Assembly (NCBI GenBank): GCA_009840525.1
Contig: VXNP01000050.1
Coordinates: 1-46,920, forward strand
DNA: 46,920 nt
Source of the DNA: Gammaproteobacteria bacterium
GTDB lineage: Bacteria; Gemmatimonadota; Gemmatimonadetes; Longimicrobiales; Gaopeijiaceae
Direction of reading: 5' to 3'
Shown here: piece after piece, positions 8,839 through 17,179 of the stretch
Position numbering within the stretch: position 1 is the first letter of the stretch
How the letters are laid out: every line of letters begins with the position of its first letter
Made by a program: the position numbers and the translations under genes
The notes under the pieces: model-generated
What the model was told of the DNA's origin: nothing
Databases searched by the model: none
What the model saw: the letters and a program-made list of their open reading frames with translations, nothing else

Positions 8839-9747
8839 TTACGCTCCGCGGTCGCTGAGGCCCAGCCTCCCGCGAAGCCCTTCCACGTATGCTCGAACTT
8901 CGCGTTCGACAGGGCTCGCTTCGACATCGCCCCGCGCTGCGGCAGCCTTCCGAAGCTCGGTGTAGAGTTCGATCGCGGATTCGAGCGCGGCCACGCACGC
9001 CGCGGCGTTGACGCCTCCGACCGTCCGTTCGAGATCGGTCGCGAACGCGGGAAGCCGGTCCTCGATCCGGCGCACGCCGGTGGCCTCGACACCGGCTCCG
9101 AGGAACGCCAGCGGAGCCAGCGCCACGGCCCTCAGAAACGTCAGTCCATCCAGCGCCTCGAAGATCTCTCCGCGCTCGATCTTGTCGGCGAAATAATGCG
9201 CCCAGATCCAGAACCGCGCCTCGATCCAGTCCGGATCCACAGCCGGGTAACAGGGAGCGGCACGGGCGAACGCAGCGCTCAGGCAGCCGTCGACCTCCCA
9301 CAGGATGACGGGGTCCTCGATCCGCTCGTGCGCGTCGTCAAGCGAAACGAACTTCAGGTCCACGTGCAGGAGCGGAGGACCATAGAGGCATACGAGCAGG
9401 CGCGGCTCACCGACGTGCTCTCCGGTGAAGCCCGCCAGGAACGAGGGCTCGAGTTCGGCGGCGATCGCCTGCCGTCGGTCGAGGATCTCCGGCCAAGCCC
9501 CCGGTTCCACCGCGAGCACGAGGTCGAGATCGGAAAACTCGTCGATCTCGCCCGCGATGAACGAACCACCCACCGCCAGGCCGACGACGCCGTCGACCTC
9601 GACGACCGCGGCCAACATGCGCTCGAGGCATGCCCGGTGCCGAACCGGCAAGGACCGCAGGCGGCCCCGGAGCCTCGGGGACTCGGGTGCATCGAGTTCG
9701 AAACTGTGAGCAGGAGAGCCTTCGATGTCCATGATGACGGGGTTCAC
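8839..9747 (-). CDS. Nucleotidyltransferase-domain protein
   Basis: A protein of about 302 residues with a pol-beta-type nucleotidyltransferase core: G60-G61-S62 followed by the D73-x-D75 pair in FSDLDLVLAV, and a third acidic residue at Asp130 in LLHVDLKFVSL. These are the expected nucleotide- and Mg2+-binding positions of enzymes that add NMP groups, as in aminoglycoside adenylyltransferases. A helical C-terminal half of about 150 residues follows (WIEARFWIWAHYFADKIERG). The longest start is GTG 9747; an in-frame ATG at 9732 is equally plausible because neither has a clear ribosome site. It converges with the DinB-fold gene. Whether it modifies a drug, tRNA or protein cannot be decided. Confidence 0.8.
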   Translation of the reverse strand: MNPVIMDIEGSPAHSFELDAPESPRLRGRLRSLPVRHRACLERMLAAVVEVDGVVGLAVGGSFIAGEIDEFSDLDLVLAVEPGAWPEILDRRQAIAAELEPSFLAGFTGEHVGEPRLLVCLYGPPLLHVDLKFVSLDDAHERIEDPVILWEVDGCLSAAFARAAPCYPAVDPDWIEARFWIWAHYFADKIERGEIFEALDGLTFLRAVALAPLAFLGAGVEATGVRRIEDRLPAFATDLERTVGGVNAAACVAALESAIELYTELRKAAAARGDVEASPVEREVRAYVEGLRGRLGLSDRGA

Positions 9748-9846
9748 TGCAACTGGGTCGAGCGTGAATCATCCGCCCGCGTGGGCGGCGGCCCGAAGAT
9801 TCGGTAGACGAGTCGGGGTGCGTCAAGCTGCAGCAGGAGGTCAGGA

Positions 9847-11067
9847 TCAGGTGTCCGTCCGCACGCCCCCTCCCCCCGTCAAACCATCCACCGTGGTCGC
9901 CGCCGCCATGTGGGCGATCACGTTGGTCGCGGAGCGGAACACGTCCGGCACGCGGTCGATGCCGAGCAGGATGCCGAGCCCGGCGACCGGCACGCCCACC
10001 ACGTCGAGCGCGGGGGCCATGGTCACGATGCTGGCGCTGGGCACCGGGGCGACCGTCATCGAGGCGAGGAAGATCGCCAGCACGGCTGCCGCGATCAGCC
10101 CCGCGTCGAGCGGCACCCCGTACATGGCGGCGAGGAAGACCAGCGACGTGCTCTGGAAGAGCGCGCTGCCCGGACGATTGATCGAGGCCGCCAGCGGCAG
10201 GACCAGCGAGAAGGTGCTCTTCGAAAGACCCAGCTTCTCCGCCTCCTGGAGCATCATCGGCAGCGTCCCAACCGACGTCGTCGTGGTGAAGCCCACCGTG
10301 TAGGTGCCCACGGTCCCGCGCACGAACCGCCCCGGCTTCATCCCGCCGAGGAGCCAGACCAGCGGCACCAGCACGACGCCCTTCAGGATAAAGAAGCCCA
10401 CGACCACTGCGACGATGAAGACGGCAAGGTTCTGAAGCATCGCCAACCCCGTCTGCGCGACCACGGGCGCGGCGAGGCCAAAGACGCCCACGGGCGCCGT
10501 CCACAGGATCCAGGTCATGAGCTTGATGAGCGCGTCCCCGAGCGTCTCGGCGAGGGAGGTGAGCGCCTCGCGCTTTTCCGCCGGCAGCGTTGTCGCCGCC
10601 GCCGCAAGCAGGACAACGAAGATCAGCACCGAGAGCAGTGACCCGTCAGCCGCCGCCTGGACGGGATTGCTCGGCACGAGATTGACGAGAAAGTCCACCA
10701 CCCCCGGCGTCGCTGTGTCCAGATCCGTCACGGGCGTCGGCGGCGGCACCGGCGTCGTGAAGGTGAGGGCCAGCCCCATCACGCCCATCCCGATCAGGAT
10801 CGCGGGAAGCGTCGTGACCCAGAAGAAGCCCACCGCCAGCCCCCCGAGGCGGCCCAGCCTGCGCAGGTTCCCGATCCGCGCCACGCCCACGAACACCACC
10901 GCCGCCACCAGCGGGATGACGACCATCTGAATGGCGCGCAGGAACACTGCCCCCAGCGGCTCGACCGCCTCGGCCGCCTGCAACAGCGCCGGAGACCCGG
11001 TCGCGGAGGCGGCAACTCCGAGCCCCAGCCCGAGGATCAGCCCGATGAGGATGGCGCGGGTGTTCAT
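9847..11067 (-). CDS. DAACS-type dicarboxylate/amino acid symporter, altered cation sites
   Basis: A 406-residue membrane carrier of the dicarboxylate/amino acid:cation symporter family (GltP/DctA relatives). It has the expected helices, a re-entrant HP1 motif written TTTTSVGTLP, and the conserved C-terminal stretch GIDRVPDVFRSATNV. Alignment by eye to archaeal GltPh places the substrate-binding residues Asp394 and Arg397 at Asp375 and Arg378, which are kept. The cation-binding motif NMDGT reads N297-R-P-G-S301, so Asp312 is a proline, and the last Asp (Asp405 in GltPh) is His386. The sodium dependence typical of the family may therefore be changed. ATG 11067 is divergent from the molybdenum hydroxylase genes. 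Confidence 0.88.
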   Translation of the reverse strand: MNTRAILIGLILGLGLGVAASATGSPALLQAAEAVEPLGAVFLRAIQMVVIPLVAAVVFVGVARIGNLRRLGRLGGLAVGFFWVTTLPAILIGMGVMGLALTFTTPVPPPTPVTDLDTATPGVVDFLVNLVPSNPVQAAADGSLLSVLIFVVLLAAAATTLPAEKREALTSLAETLGDALIKLMTWILWTAPVGVFGLAAPVVAQTGLAMLQNLAVFIVAVVVGFFILKGVVLVPLVWLLGGMKPGRFVRGTVGTYTVGFTTTTSVGTLPMMLQEAEKLGLSKSTFSLVLPLAASINRPGSALFQSTSLVFLAAMYGVPLDAGLIAAAVLAIFLASMTVAPVPSASIVTMAPALDVVGVPVAGLGILLGIDRVPDVFRSATNVIAHMAAATTVDGLTGGGGVRTDT

Positions 11068-11186
11068 CGCGTTAAGGGCCTCTCGTTTCGTGGCCTAGCC
11101 TCATCGGATCGAACCGACTCCATTCTCGTGGAAAGGGGCCGGGAATCGCGCTTCGGCGCGGTCGTGAATCCGCGAGCAAACTGCGG

Positions 11187-11215
11187 TTGTCCGGAGTCTT
11201 GCGCCAGCGTACGAT
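11187..11215 (+). promoter_or_regulatory. Candidate sigma-70-type promoter for the hydroxylase operon
   Basis: TTGTCC (11187-11192) and TACGAT (11210-11215) are separated by exactly 17 bp, a near-consensus vegetative promoter. Transcription would begin near 11222, about 37 nt upstream of the ATG at 11259 and just ahead of the AGGAGG ribosome site at 11245-11250. Confidence 0.5.
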
Positions 11216-11258
11216 CAAGAGCACATCCCACCGTGGACCGGAGCAGGAGGCAGGACAC

Positions 11259-11966
11259 ATGGCCGAGAGGTCATCCACCATCGACCCGTCCGCGCATCCC
11301 GGCGTCCCACCCGCCGAAGATGCCGCTTGGGAAGGCTTTCTGGCGAACCTCCCCGGGCGCGGCAACGTCTCCCGCCGTCAGTTCATCAAGGGGGTCATCG
11401 CGACCGGCGCTTCGGTGTCGGCGTTCGCCTACTTTTCGGGTCCGGCGGCGACGTCCGCGCGTGCCAGCGTTCCGCGCCTGGTCTCCATCAACGTCAATGG
11501 ACAGACCCGGCGCGTCGACGTGCTGCCGCAGGAGACGCTGGCGATGACGCTCCGCTACAAGCTGGGGCTCACCGGCACCAAGCTGGGCTGCGACCGGGCG
11601 GAGTGCGGCGCCTGCACCGTAATGATCGACGGCGTCGCCCATTACTCCTGCTCGACGCTCACGCAACGGGTGCGGACGCGCGAGGTGGTCACGGTTGAGG
11701 GGCTTGAGAGCGCGGACGGGACGCTGCATCCGGTGCAGCAGGCCTTCATCGACGAGCTGGGTCCCCAGTGCGGATTCTGCACGCCGGGACAGGTCATGGC
11801 GGCCGCGGCGCTGCTGGAGGCCAACCCCAACCCCACCCGCGAGGAGGCGCGCAGGGCGATGTCCGGCAATCTCTGCAGGTGCGGGGCCTACGACCACTAC
11901 CTGAACGGGGTCATGCGCGCCGCCGCAAACGGGCAGGCGGTCGCCGAGGAGGTGTCCAATGGCTGA
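11259..11966 (+). CDS. Tat-exported [2Fe-2S] subunit of a molybdenum hydroxylase (PaoA-like)
   Basis: A 235-residue electron-transfer subunit of an aldehyde oxidoreductase/xanthine dehydrogenase-type enzyme. The start is ATG 11259, with AGGAGG eight bases upstream; an earlier in-frame ATG at 11187 lies inside the likely promoter. Residues 38-46 read SRRQFIKGV, a twin-arginine motif followed by a hydrophobic stretch, so the folded complex should reach the periplasm. A plant-type [2Fe-2S] site uses Cys111, 116, 119 and 131. A second site uses Cys171 and 174 (CGFCTPG) and Cys206 and 208 (CRCGAY). Its stop overlaps the Mo-subunit start by 8 bp, indicating translational coupling. The layout resembles E. 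coli PaoA, the Tat-carrying subunit of a periplasmic aldehyde oxidase. Confidence 0.93.
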   Translation: MAERSSTIDPSAHPGVPPAEDAAWEGFLANLPGRGNVSRRQFIKGVIATGASVSAFAYFSGPAATSARASVPRLVSINVNGQTRRVDVLPQETLAMTLRYKLGLTGTKLGCDRAECGACTVMIDGVAHYSCSTLTQRVRTREVVTVEGLESADGTLHPVQQAFIDELGPQCGFCTPGQVMAAAALLEANPNPTREEARRAMSGNLCRCGAYDHYLNGVMRAAANGQAVAEEVSNG

Positions 11967-14358
11967 GCTCATCGGCGGGGATTTCGCGCCCCCGGACGTC
12001 ATCGCCAAGGTCACCGGCAGAGCCCGCTACGCGGAGGATTTCCGCGCCGACGGCATGCTCTTCTGCCGGCTCATCACGAGCCCGATGCCCCACGCGCAGG
12101 TGCGCTCCATCGACGCGTCGGAGGCGCTCGCGATGGAGGGCGTGGTCGCCATCCTGACCGCGGACGAGGTGCCCGAGATCGAGGCGCCCGGCAACCCCAT
12201 CCTCACCAACACGCCCCACTTCGTGGGCGAGCCGATTGCCGCGCTGGCGGCCGTCGACGAGACGACGGTCCAGGACGCCATTGCGAAGGTCAAGCTCGAT
12301 CTCGAGCCGCTGCCCTTCGTGGTCGATCCGCTGGAGAGCCTGCGCCCCGGCGGCCCCAACGCGCGCACGGAGGGCAACACCTCGCAGCGGGGCGAGGGGA
12401 TCCGCGAGGTGAAATGGACCGAGGAGGACTTCGCCGCCGCCACCGACGGTGAACTGCCCATGGGCGAGGTCACCACCGAGTGGTCCTACGGGGATGTCGA
12501 AGCCGGTTTCCGCGACGCCGCGCTGGTGCTCGACGAAACCTTCGTCACCGCCGGCACATCGCATCATTCGATGGAGCCGCGCACGGCGATGGCCTACTGG
12601 CAGAACGGCAGGTGCCACGTCTTCGGCTCGAGCCAGAGCCAGAGCGCGACGCTGAACGGGCTCGCGCGCTATATCGGCGTCCCGCCCGAGGACGTGGTCT
12701 TCGTGGGCGAATACTGCGGGGGCGGATTCGGGTCCAAGGGAAGCGCCTACCCGGTCATGTCGGTGCCGGCGCACATGTCCCGCAAGACGGGCCGGCCGGT
12801 GATGATGCGCATCAGCCGGGCCGAGGAGTACGCCATCGGCTCCGCGCGGGCCGGCTTCCAAGGGCGCATCCGCATGGGCTTCCGCCCGGACGGGCGCGTC
12901 AGCGCGGTCGACCTCTTCATCGTGCAGGAGAACGGGCCCAACAGCGGCTTCGGCGACTTCAACAGCGCCGCCGGCGCCGTCACCATCGTCTACACGCCGC
13001 TGGCGATGCGCTTCCGCGGCATTCCGGTGCTCACCAACACGCCCGCTCGGGGCGCGCAGCGGGGTCCGGGCCAGAACCAGATCGCGTGCGCGGTGGAGCC
13101 TCTGCTCGACAAGGCCGCCGCCGAGTTGGGCATCGATCAGCTTGCCATCCGCAGCATCAACGCCCCCGACTCGAATTCGCTCTACGGCGGAGGCCAGGTG
13201 CCGGTCACCAGCGCTCACCTGGGCGAAGCGCTGGCCCAGGGCGCGGAGCGCTTCGGATGGGAGGAGCGGCGCGCCCGCAGCGGCCGGCGCCAGGGGTCGC
13301 GGGTGACCGGGGTGGGCATCGGCCAAGCCTATCACGGGGCAGGCAACAGCGGCCAGGACGGGCTGCTGCGCATCGCGCCGGACGGCAGGCTGCACATCCA
13401 CACCGGGGTCGGCAACCTCGGGACGTATTCCTACGCGGCCACCTCGCGCGTCGCTGCGGAGATGCTCGGGTACGACTGGGAAAACGTCGAGCTGGTGCGC
13501 GGCGACACTTCGCGCAATCTCGCTTCGAGCAGCGCGCAGGTGGGCAGCAACACGACCTTCACCATGACCCGCGCCGGCTGGGCGGCGGGTGCGGACGCGG
13601 TGGAGAAGCTGAAGGCGATCACGGCCATCGAGCTGGGCGGCTCGCCGGACGACTACGACATCGGGGACGAAGTGACTTTCGCGCGCGCCAACCCCTCGCG
13701 CCGCATCACCCACGCAAGGGCGGCGGCGCGTGCCATCGAGCTGGGCGGCCGCTTCAGCGGCGAGGAGTTCCCCGACGACCTGAACGACATCACCAGGCGT
13801 TCCGTGCAGAATCTGGCGGGCAGCGGCCTGATCGGCGTCGCCCGCGACAACCTCCCGCGCAACGATGTCGTGCCCGCGCTCGCCGCCGGCTTCATCGAGA
13901 TCGAACTGGACCTCGAGACCGGCATGTACGAGATCATCGACTACCTGGGCGTGGCCGACTGCGGCACCGTGGTGCACCCCATGGGGCTGGCGGCCCAGGT
14001 GAGAGGCGGCGCGGTGATGGGGTTCGGGATGGCGTGCCTGGAGCGCCACGTCTACGACACGCGCTACGGGGTGGCCGGCAACATCGGCTTCCACCAGGCC
14101 AAGCCGCCCTCATACCTGGACGTGCCCTCGCAGATGGACTGGGACGCCACCGACATCACCGACCCGCAAAACCCGGTGGGAGCGAAGGGGGTGGGCGAAC
14201 CCCTCATGGGATGCTCGGGGGCGGCTCTGCTGTGCGCCATCTCGGATGCGCTCGGCGGGCACTACTTCAACCGCATCCCGGTTGTCCCGGACATGATCGT
14301 GAACGCCGTGGCCCGGCAGCCCCCGCCGCATCGGCCGCTGCAGGTCAACACCCAGTGA
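11959..14358 (+). CDS. Molybdopterin-binding catalytic subunit of a molybdenum hydroxylase (PaoC-like)
   Basis: A 799-residue catalytic subunit of the xanthine oxidase family, which hydroxylates aldehydes or N-heterocycles with water at a molybdenum cofactor. The N-terminal aldehyde oxidase a/b hammerhead domain (GRARYAEDF...MPHAQVRSID) is followed by cofactor-binding segments such as EYCGGGFGSKG and PARGAQRGPGQNQ. The expected catalytic glutamate is Glu747 in GAKGVGEPLMG. It has no signal peptide and probably travels to the periplasm with the Tat-carrying iron-sulfur subunit, with which it overlaps by 8 bp. A 59-residue membrane protein gene follows 94 bp later and the FAD subunit after that. 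Substrate cannot be inferred; names such as xanthine dehydrogenase would be too specific. Confidence 0.93.
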   Translation: MAELIGGDFAPPDVIAKVTGRARYAEDFRADGMLFCRLITSPMPHAQVRSIDASEALAMEGVVAILTADEVPEIEAPGNPILTNTPHFVGEPIAALAAVDETTVQDAIAKVKLDLEPLPFVVDPLESLRPGGPNARTEGNTSQRGEGIREVKWTEEDFAAATDGELPMGEVTTEWSYGDVEAGFRDAALVLDETFVTAGTSHHSMEPRTAMAYWQNGRCHVFGSSQSQSATLNGLARYIGVPPEDVVFVGEYCGGGFGSKGSAYPVMSVPAHMSRKTGRPVMMRISRAEEYAIGSARAGFQGRIRMGFRPDGRVSAVDLFIVQENGPNSGFGDFNSAAGAVTIVYTPLAMRFRGIPVLTNTPARGAQRGPGQNQIACAVEPLLDKAAAELGIDQLAIRSINAPDSNSLYGGGQVPVTSAHLGEALAQGAERFGWEERRARSGRRQGSRVTGVGIGQAYHGAGNSGQDGLLRIAPDGRLHIHTGVGNLGTYSYAATSRVAAEMLGYDWENVELVRGDTSRNLASSSAQVGSNTTFTMTRAGWAAGADAVEKLKAITAIELGGSPDDYDIGDEVTFARANPSRRITHARAAARAIELGGRFSGEEFPDDLNDITRRSVQNLAGSGLIGVARDNLPRNDVVPALAAGFIEIELDLETGMYEIIDYLGVADCGTVVHPMGLAAQVRGGAVMGFGMACLERHVYDTRYGVAGNIGFHQAKPPSYLDVPSQMDWDATDITDPQNPVGAKGVGEPLMGCSGAALLCAISDALGGHYFNRIPVVPDMIVNAVARQPPPHRPLQVNTQ

Positions 14359-14452
14359 TCGAGGGCAGGCGCCCGGGCATCGGAGAAGCCCTCGGCCGCG
14401 GACCGAGATCGGTATCGACCACGTCTGCAAAGACAGGACCGAGGGAGCGACA

Positions 14453-14632
14453 ATGAAGTTCTTGAAGTCCTGGTGGCCGGTGTTCATCGTCGGGGCCGTC
14501 GCTTCCTCCGGCGGCCTGCTCGACCGGTTCTGGGACTGGATCCCACGCGACGCGACGTTGGCCATCGGCGGGATCGGACTTGTCTGCATCCTGCGGGGCG
14601 TCGTCACGCGCCTGTTCCCCGGCAGGGATTGA
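14453..14632 (+). CDS. Small membrane protein (59 residues) between the Mo and FAD subunit genes
   Basis: A short open frame with ATG 14453, preceded by a GAGGGAG ribosome site, and stop TGA at 14630-14632. The product has two hydrophobic stretches, roughly residues 7-23 (WWPVFIVGAVASSGGLL) and 35-52 (TLAIGGIGLVCILRGVV), joined by a Trp/Asp-containing loop and ending in basic residues. This suggests a two-helix inner-membrane protein. I do not recognise a family. Its place inside the hydroxylase cluster, on the same strand, suggests a membrane anchor, an electron-transfer partner or an assembly aid; all three are inference. Confidence 0.6.
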   Translation: MKFLKSWWPVFIVGAVASSGGLLDRFWDWIPRDATLAIGGIGLVCILRGVVTRLFPGRD

Positions 14633-14724
14633 ACCGCCGGGCGGCGGGCGGCCAACGAGCGCGCGGCGGGCTACTGCATGCCAGGGCGTCGAGGCTGAGT
14701 GAGGCACGGGGTCTGCGTTCTCGC

Positions 14725-14744
14725 GCCGGATCACCGGCCTTTTT
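14725..14744 (+). terminator. Possible weak terminator before the FAD subunit gene
   Basis: GCCGG (14725-14729), loop ATCA, CCGGC (14734-14738), then C and five T residues (14740-14744). The stem is only 5 bp but all GC, and the T-run is the only one nearby. It could attenuate read-through from the Mo subunit and small membrane gene into the FAD subunit gene that begins 108 bp later. Confidence 0.35.
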
Positions 14745-14852
14745 GCGCCGCTGGGTTGAACCCGCAAGATTGGTCCATATGGACGGGATAAGGATGCCGC
14801 GCTGGCATCGCCGTCTCTCGCAACGAGACCATCCGAGGCCGGGGGGATCCCC

Positions 14853-15842
14853 ATGATGAAGGACATGATGCCCCACTTCGATCTGGTACAGCCGACCGAT
14901 GTCGAATCGGCGCTGGATCTGCTGCGGGAGCACGGCCGCGACGCCTGGGCGCTCGCAGGCGGCTACGACAGCTTCGACTGGTTCAAGAACCGCGGCAAGC
15001 AGCCTTCCGTGGTGGTCGACCTGGAGGGGCTCGACGAACTGAAGGGCGTGCGCGAGACCGGCGACGGCATCGAGATTGGCGCCACCACCAGCCTGACCGA
15101 CGTCGAGAACGACCCCTTGGTGCGCGAGCGCTACGGGCTGCTGGCGGAGGCGGTGAGCGTAGTCGCGAGCCCGCAGATCCGGAACGGCGGGACGCTTGGC
15201 GGCAACATCTGCCAGGACACCCGCTGCTGGTACTACCGCTACGGCATGCCCTGCTACCGGGCAGGGGGAAACGTCTGCTACGCCGGCGCACCGGACGCGA
15301 TGAACCGCGAGCACGCTCTCTTCGGCGCGGACCGCTGCGTGGCGGTGACCCCGTCGGACTCGGCCCCGGCGCTGGTGGCGCTGGACGCGGAGATGGTGGT
15401 GCGCAACGCCCGCGGCGAGCGGGTGATCCCCGCCGGGGAATTCTTCATGCCGCCCGGCGTGGACATCACCCGCATGACCGTGCTCGACCCCGACGATCTG
15501 CTCACCGCCGTGCGCATCCCGGGCCGGTGGGCGGGCGCCCGCTTCCATTTCGAGAAGGTCGCGGACCGCAAGACCTGGGACTTCCCCCTGGTTAACGTAG
15601 CCGCGGCCTTCCGGGTAGCCGACGGGCGCATCGAGGACTCACGCATCGTCGTGGGCGCGGTGGAGTGCGTCCCCCGGCGCCTCACCGACGTCGAGGACCT
15701 CGTTCGCGGCCGCGTGCCAAACGAGGGCACCGCCGCGGAGGCGGGCGAACTGGCCACGCAGGGCGCCAGGCCGCTCAGCTACAACCACTTCAAGATTCCG
15801 CTGGTGAAGAACCTGGTGGCGCGGGCGGTACGGAGCGCCTGA
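14853..15842 (+). CDS. FAD subunit of a molybdenum hydroxylase with a four-cysteine insert (PaoB-like)
   Basis: A 329-residue FAD-binding subunit that passes electrons from the iron-sulfur subunit to an acceptor. The N-terminal half carries the flavin-binding pattern WALAGGYDSF and QIRNGGTLGGNIC. Immediately after is an insert with Cys120, Cys125, Cys134 and Cys142, then NREHALFGADRCVAVTPSD. The equivalent insert binds an extra [4Fe-4S] cluster in E. coli PaoB and in the beta subunit of 4-hydroxybenzoyl-CoA reductase; xanthine dehydrogenases lack it. A CO dehydrogenase-type C-terminal domain follows. ATGs at 14853, 14856, 14865 and 14868 are all possible starts. It lies 220 bp after the small membrane gene and ends just before a strong terminator. 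Confidence 0.92.
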   Translation: MMKDMMPHFDLVQPTDVESALDLLREHGRDAWALAGGYDSFDWFKNRGKQPSVVVDLEGLDELKGVRETGDGIEIGATTSLTDVENDPLVRERYGLLAEAVSVVASPQIRNGGTLGGNICQDTRCWYYRYGMPCYRAGGNVCYAGAPDAMNREHALFGADRCVAVTPSDSAPALVALDAEMVVRNARGERVIPAGEFFMPPGVDITRMTVLDPDDLLTAVRIPGRWAGARFHFEKVADRKTWDFPLVNVAAAFRVADGRIEDSRIVVGAVECVPRRLTDVEDLVRGRVPNEGTAAEAGELATQGARPLSYNHFKIPLVKNLVARAVRSA

Positions 15843-15866
15843 GGCGGACGGGGGTTCGCCGTCGAG

Positions 15867-15907
15867 AGCCCCGCCCCGCGTTCGTAGCGGGACGGGGCTT
15901 CGTTTGT
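15867..15907 (+). terminator. Strong Rho-independent terminator of the hydroxylase operon
   Basis: AGCCCCGCCCCGC (15867-15879) pairs with GCGGGACGGGGCT (15887-15899), giving 13 pairs with one mismatch around a 7-nt loop, and is followed by TTCGTTTGT. It lies 25 bp after the FAD subunit stop and ahead of the convergent NHL gene. Confidence 0.7.
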
Positions 15908-15957
15908 GGAATCCGGTTGATCAGGCTGTCAGCGAGGACCAGCGTCTCGTTCGCCCG

Positions 15958-16995
15958 CTACGGCCTGAACCGAATCCACTTCGTAATGCGCCGCTGGCTC
16001 ACCTCCGCGCCGTAGACGTTCCCCTCGTCGTCCACGGCAACCCCCTCGGGACCGCTGAACCCCATCGGGTTGGAGATGTCGTCCGGCAGGAAGAAGTGGA
16101 CCCATCCCTGGTTCGCGTCGCCGATCCGGATTCCCTTCTCCCAGCCGGCGTTGCGTTGGCCGGTGAACTGGTTGGGCGCCGGGCTCGACTCGGAGTCCGC
16201 CACGTAGATGTTGTCGTCGGCGTCGATGTAGATCCCGCTGGGCCGGCCGAACTGCGTCCAGATGGCGAGGAACTCGCCCTCTTGGTCGAAGAGCTGGATG
16301 CGGTTGTTGTAGCGGTCGCCCACGAAGATGCGGCCCTGCGAGTCCATGGCCAGGGCGTGCGGATCCCGGAACTGCTTCGGCCCGTAGCCAAGTTCGCCCC
16401 AGGTCTCCATGTAGGTCCCATCGGCCGCAAAGCGGACGATCCGCCCCCGGGTGCGGTCGTGCGCGTCCGCAACGTAGATCTGTCCGTTAGGCGCCACCAC
16501 GACATCCGACGGCTGGGTGAAATGGGTGGGCGGGTCGCCGGCCTCTCCGGGTGTGCCCAGCGTCATCAGCAGCTCGCCCTCGGGGGAGAACTTGAGCACC
16601 GAGTGCCCGGTGGTGGTCGCGCCGGGCCGCCACGCATCGGTCACCCAGACATTCCCCTCATGGTCGACGTCGATGCCGTGCGGCCAGGCGATCATCCCGC
16701 CGCCAAAGCTGCGCAGCAGATTCCCCTCCTTGTCGAAGAGGAGGATGGGATCGACATCCGAGCCGACGCAGGTGTTCGCGCCGCACCGCTCGGCGACCCA
16801 GATATTGCCGTCCAGCGCAATCTCCACCGCGCTGGTCGAGCCCCACTCCCTGCCGTCAGGGAGTTCGCCCCACCCGTAGACCGGCCGGAAGGGGTTGGTC
16901 GTCACCGACTGGGCCTGAAGTGAGGAAACCGCGACGACGAGAGCCGCGGCAGCGAAGATTCCAGTAGCGATCGTGGCGCGCGTTCGTCCAGTCAT
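15958..16995 (-). CDS. Exported NHL-repeat beta-propeller protein
   Basis: A 345-residue secreted protein. Residues 1-29 form a signal peptide with the cleavage motif LQAQ. The rest is a six-bladed NHL/SMP-30-type propeller with repeated phrases such as GIDVDHEGNVWVTDAW, DVVVAPNGQIYVADAH, ALAMDSQGRIFVGDRYNNRIQLF and GVAVDDEGNVYGAE. Such propellers bind ligands or partners, and some are lactonases or peptidylamidoglycolate lyases. No metal site is obvious enough to assign a reaction. Two cysteines in CGANTC could form a disulfide outside the cytoplasm. It is convergent with the hydroxylase operon and lies 184 bp downstream of the PIN toxin gene on the same strand. Confidence 0.85.
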   Translation of the reverse strand: MTGRTRATIATGIFAAAALVVAVSSLQAQSVTTNPFRPVYGWGELPDGREWGSTSAVEIALDGNIWVAERCGANTCVGSDVDPILLFDKEGNLLRSFGGGMIAWPHGIDVDHEGNVWVTDAWRPGATTTGHSVLKFSPEGELLMTLGTPGEAGDPPTHFTQPSDVVVAPNGQIYVADAHDRTRGRIVRFAADGTYMETWGELGYGPKQFRDPHALAMDSQGRIFVGDRYNNRIQLFDQEGEFLAIWTQFGRPSGIYIDADDNIYVADSESSPAPNQFTGQRNAGWEKGIRIGDANQGWVHFFLPDDISNPMGFSGPEGVAVDDEGNVYGAEVSQRRITKWIRFRP

Positions 16996-17179
16996 CGGTG
17001 GGGCCTCCGGCTGAGTTCGGTGGGTGATGTGTGCGTTGGGCGATGCTCGTCATCGGCGGCAGGCGGACAACTCGGCCACCGCGCTGCCATCCACACAGGC
17101 ACGGTACGCAAGGGCGCGTGGGGCGACAAGTAGACCTGGTCGAGCAGCGGCATCACGACAGACCGGCCACCGCGCTCCG

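Noticed and set aside
11911..14094. A 727-residue minus-strand open frame opposite the Mo subunit
   Set aside because: It lacks any recognisable domain and is the antisense of a well-conserved catalytic subunit.
14702..14716. A second sigma-54-like element, AGGCACG-GGGT-CTGC, upstream of the FAD subunit gene
   Set aside because: Good match to -24/-12 spacing, but in a GC-rich window about one such match is expected by chance. There are no upstream palindromes, and a possible terminator lies at the predicted start.
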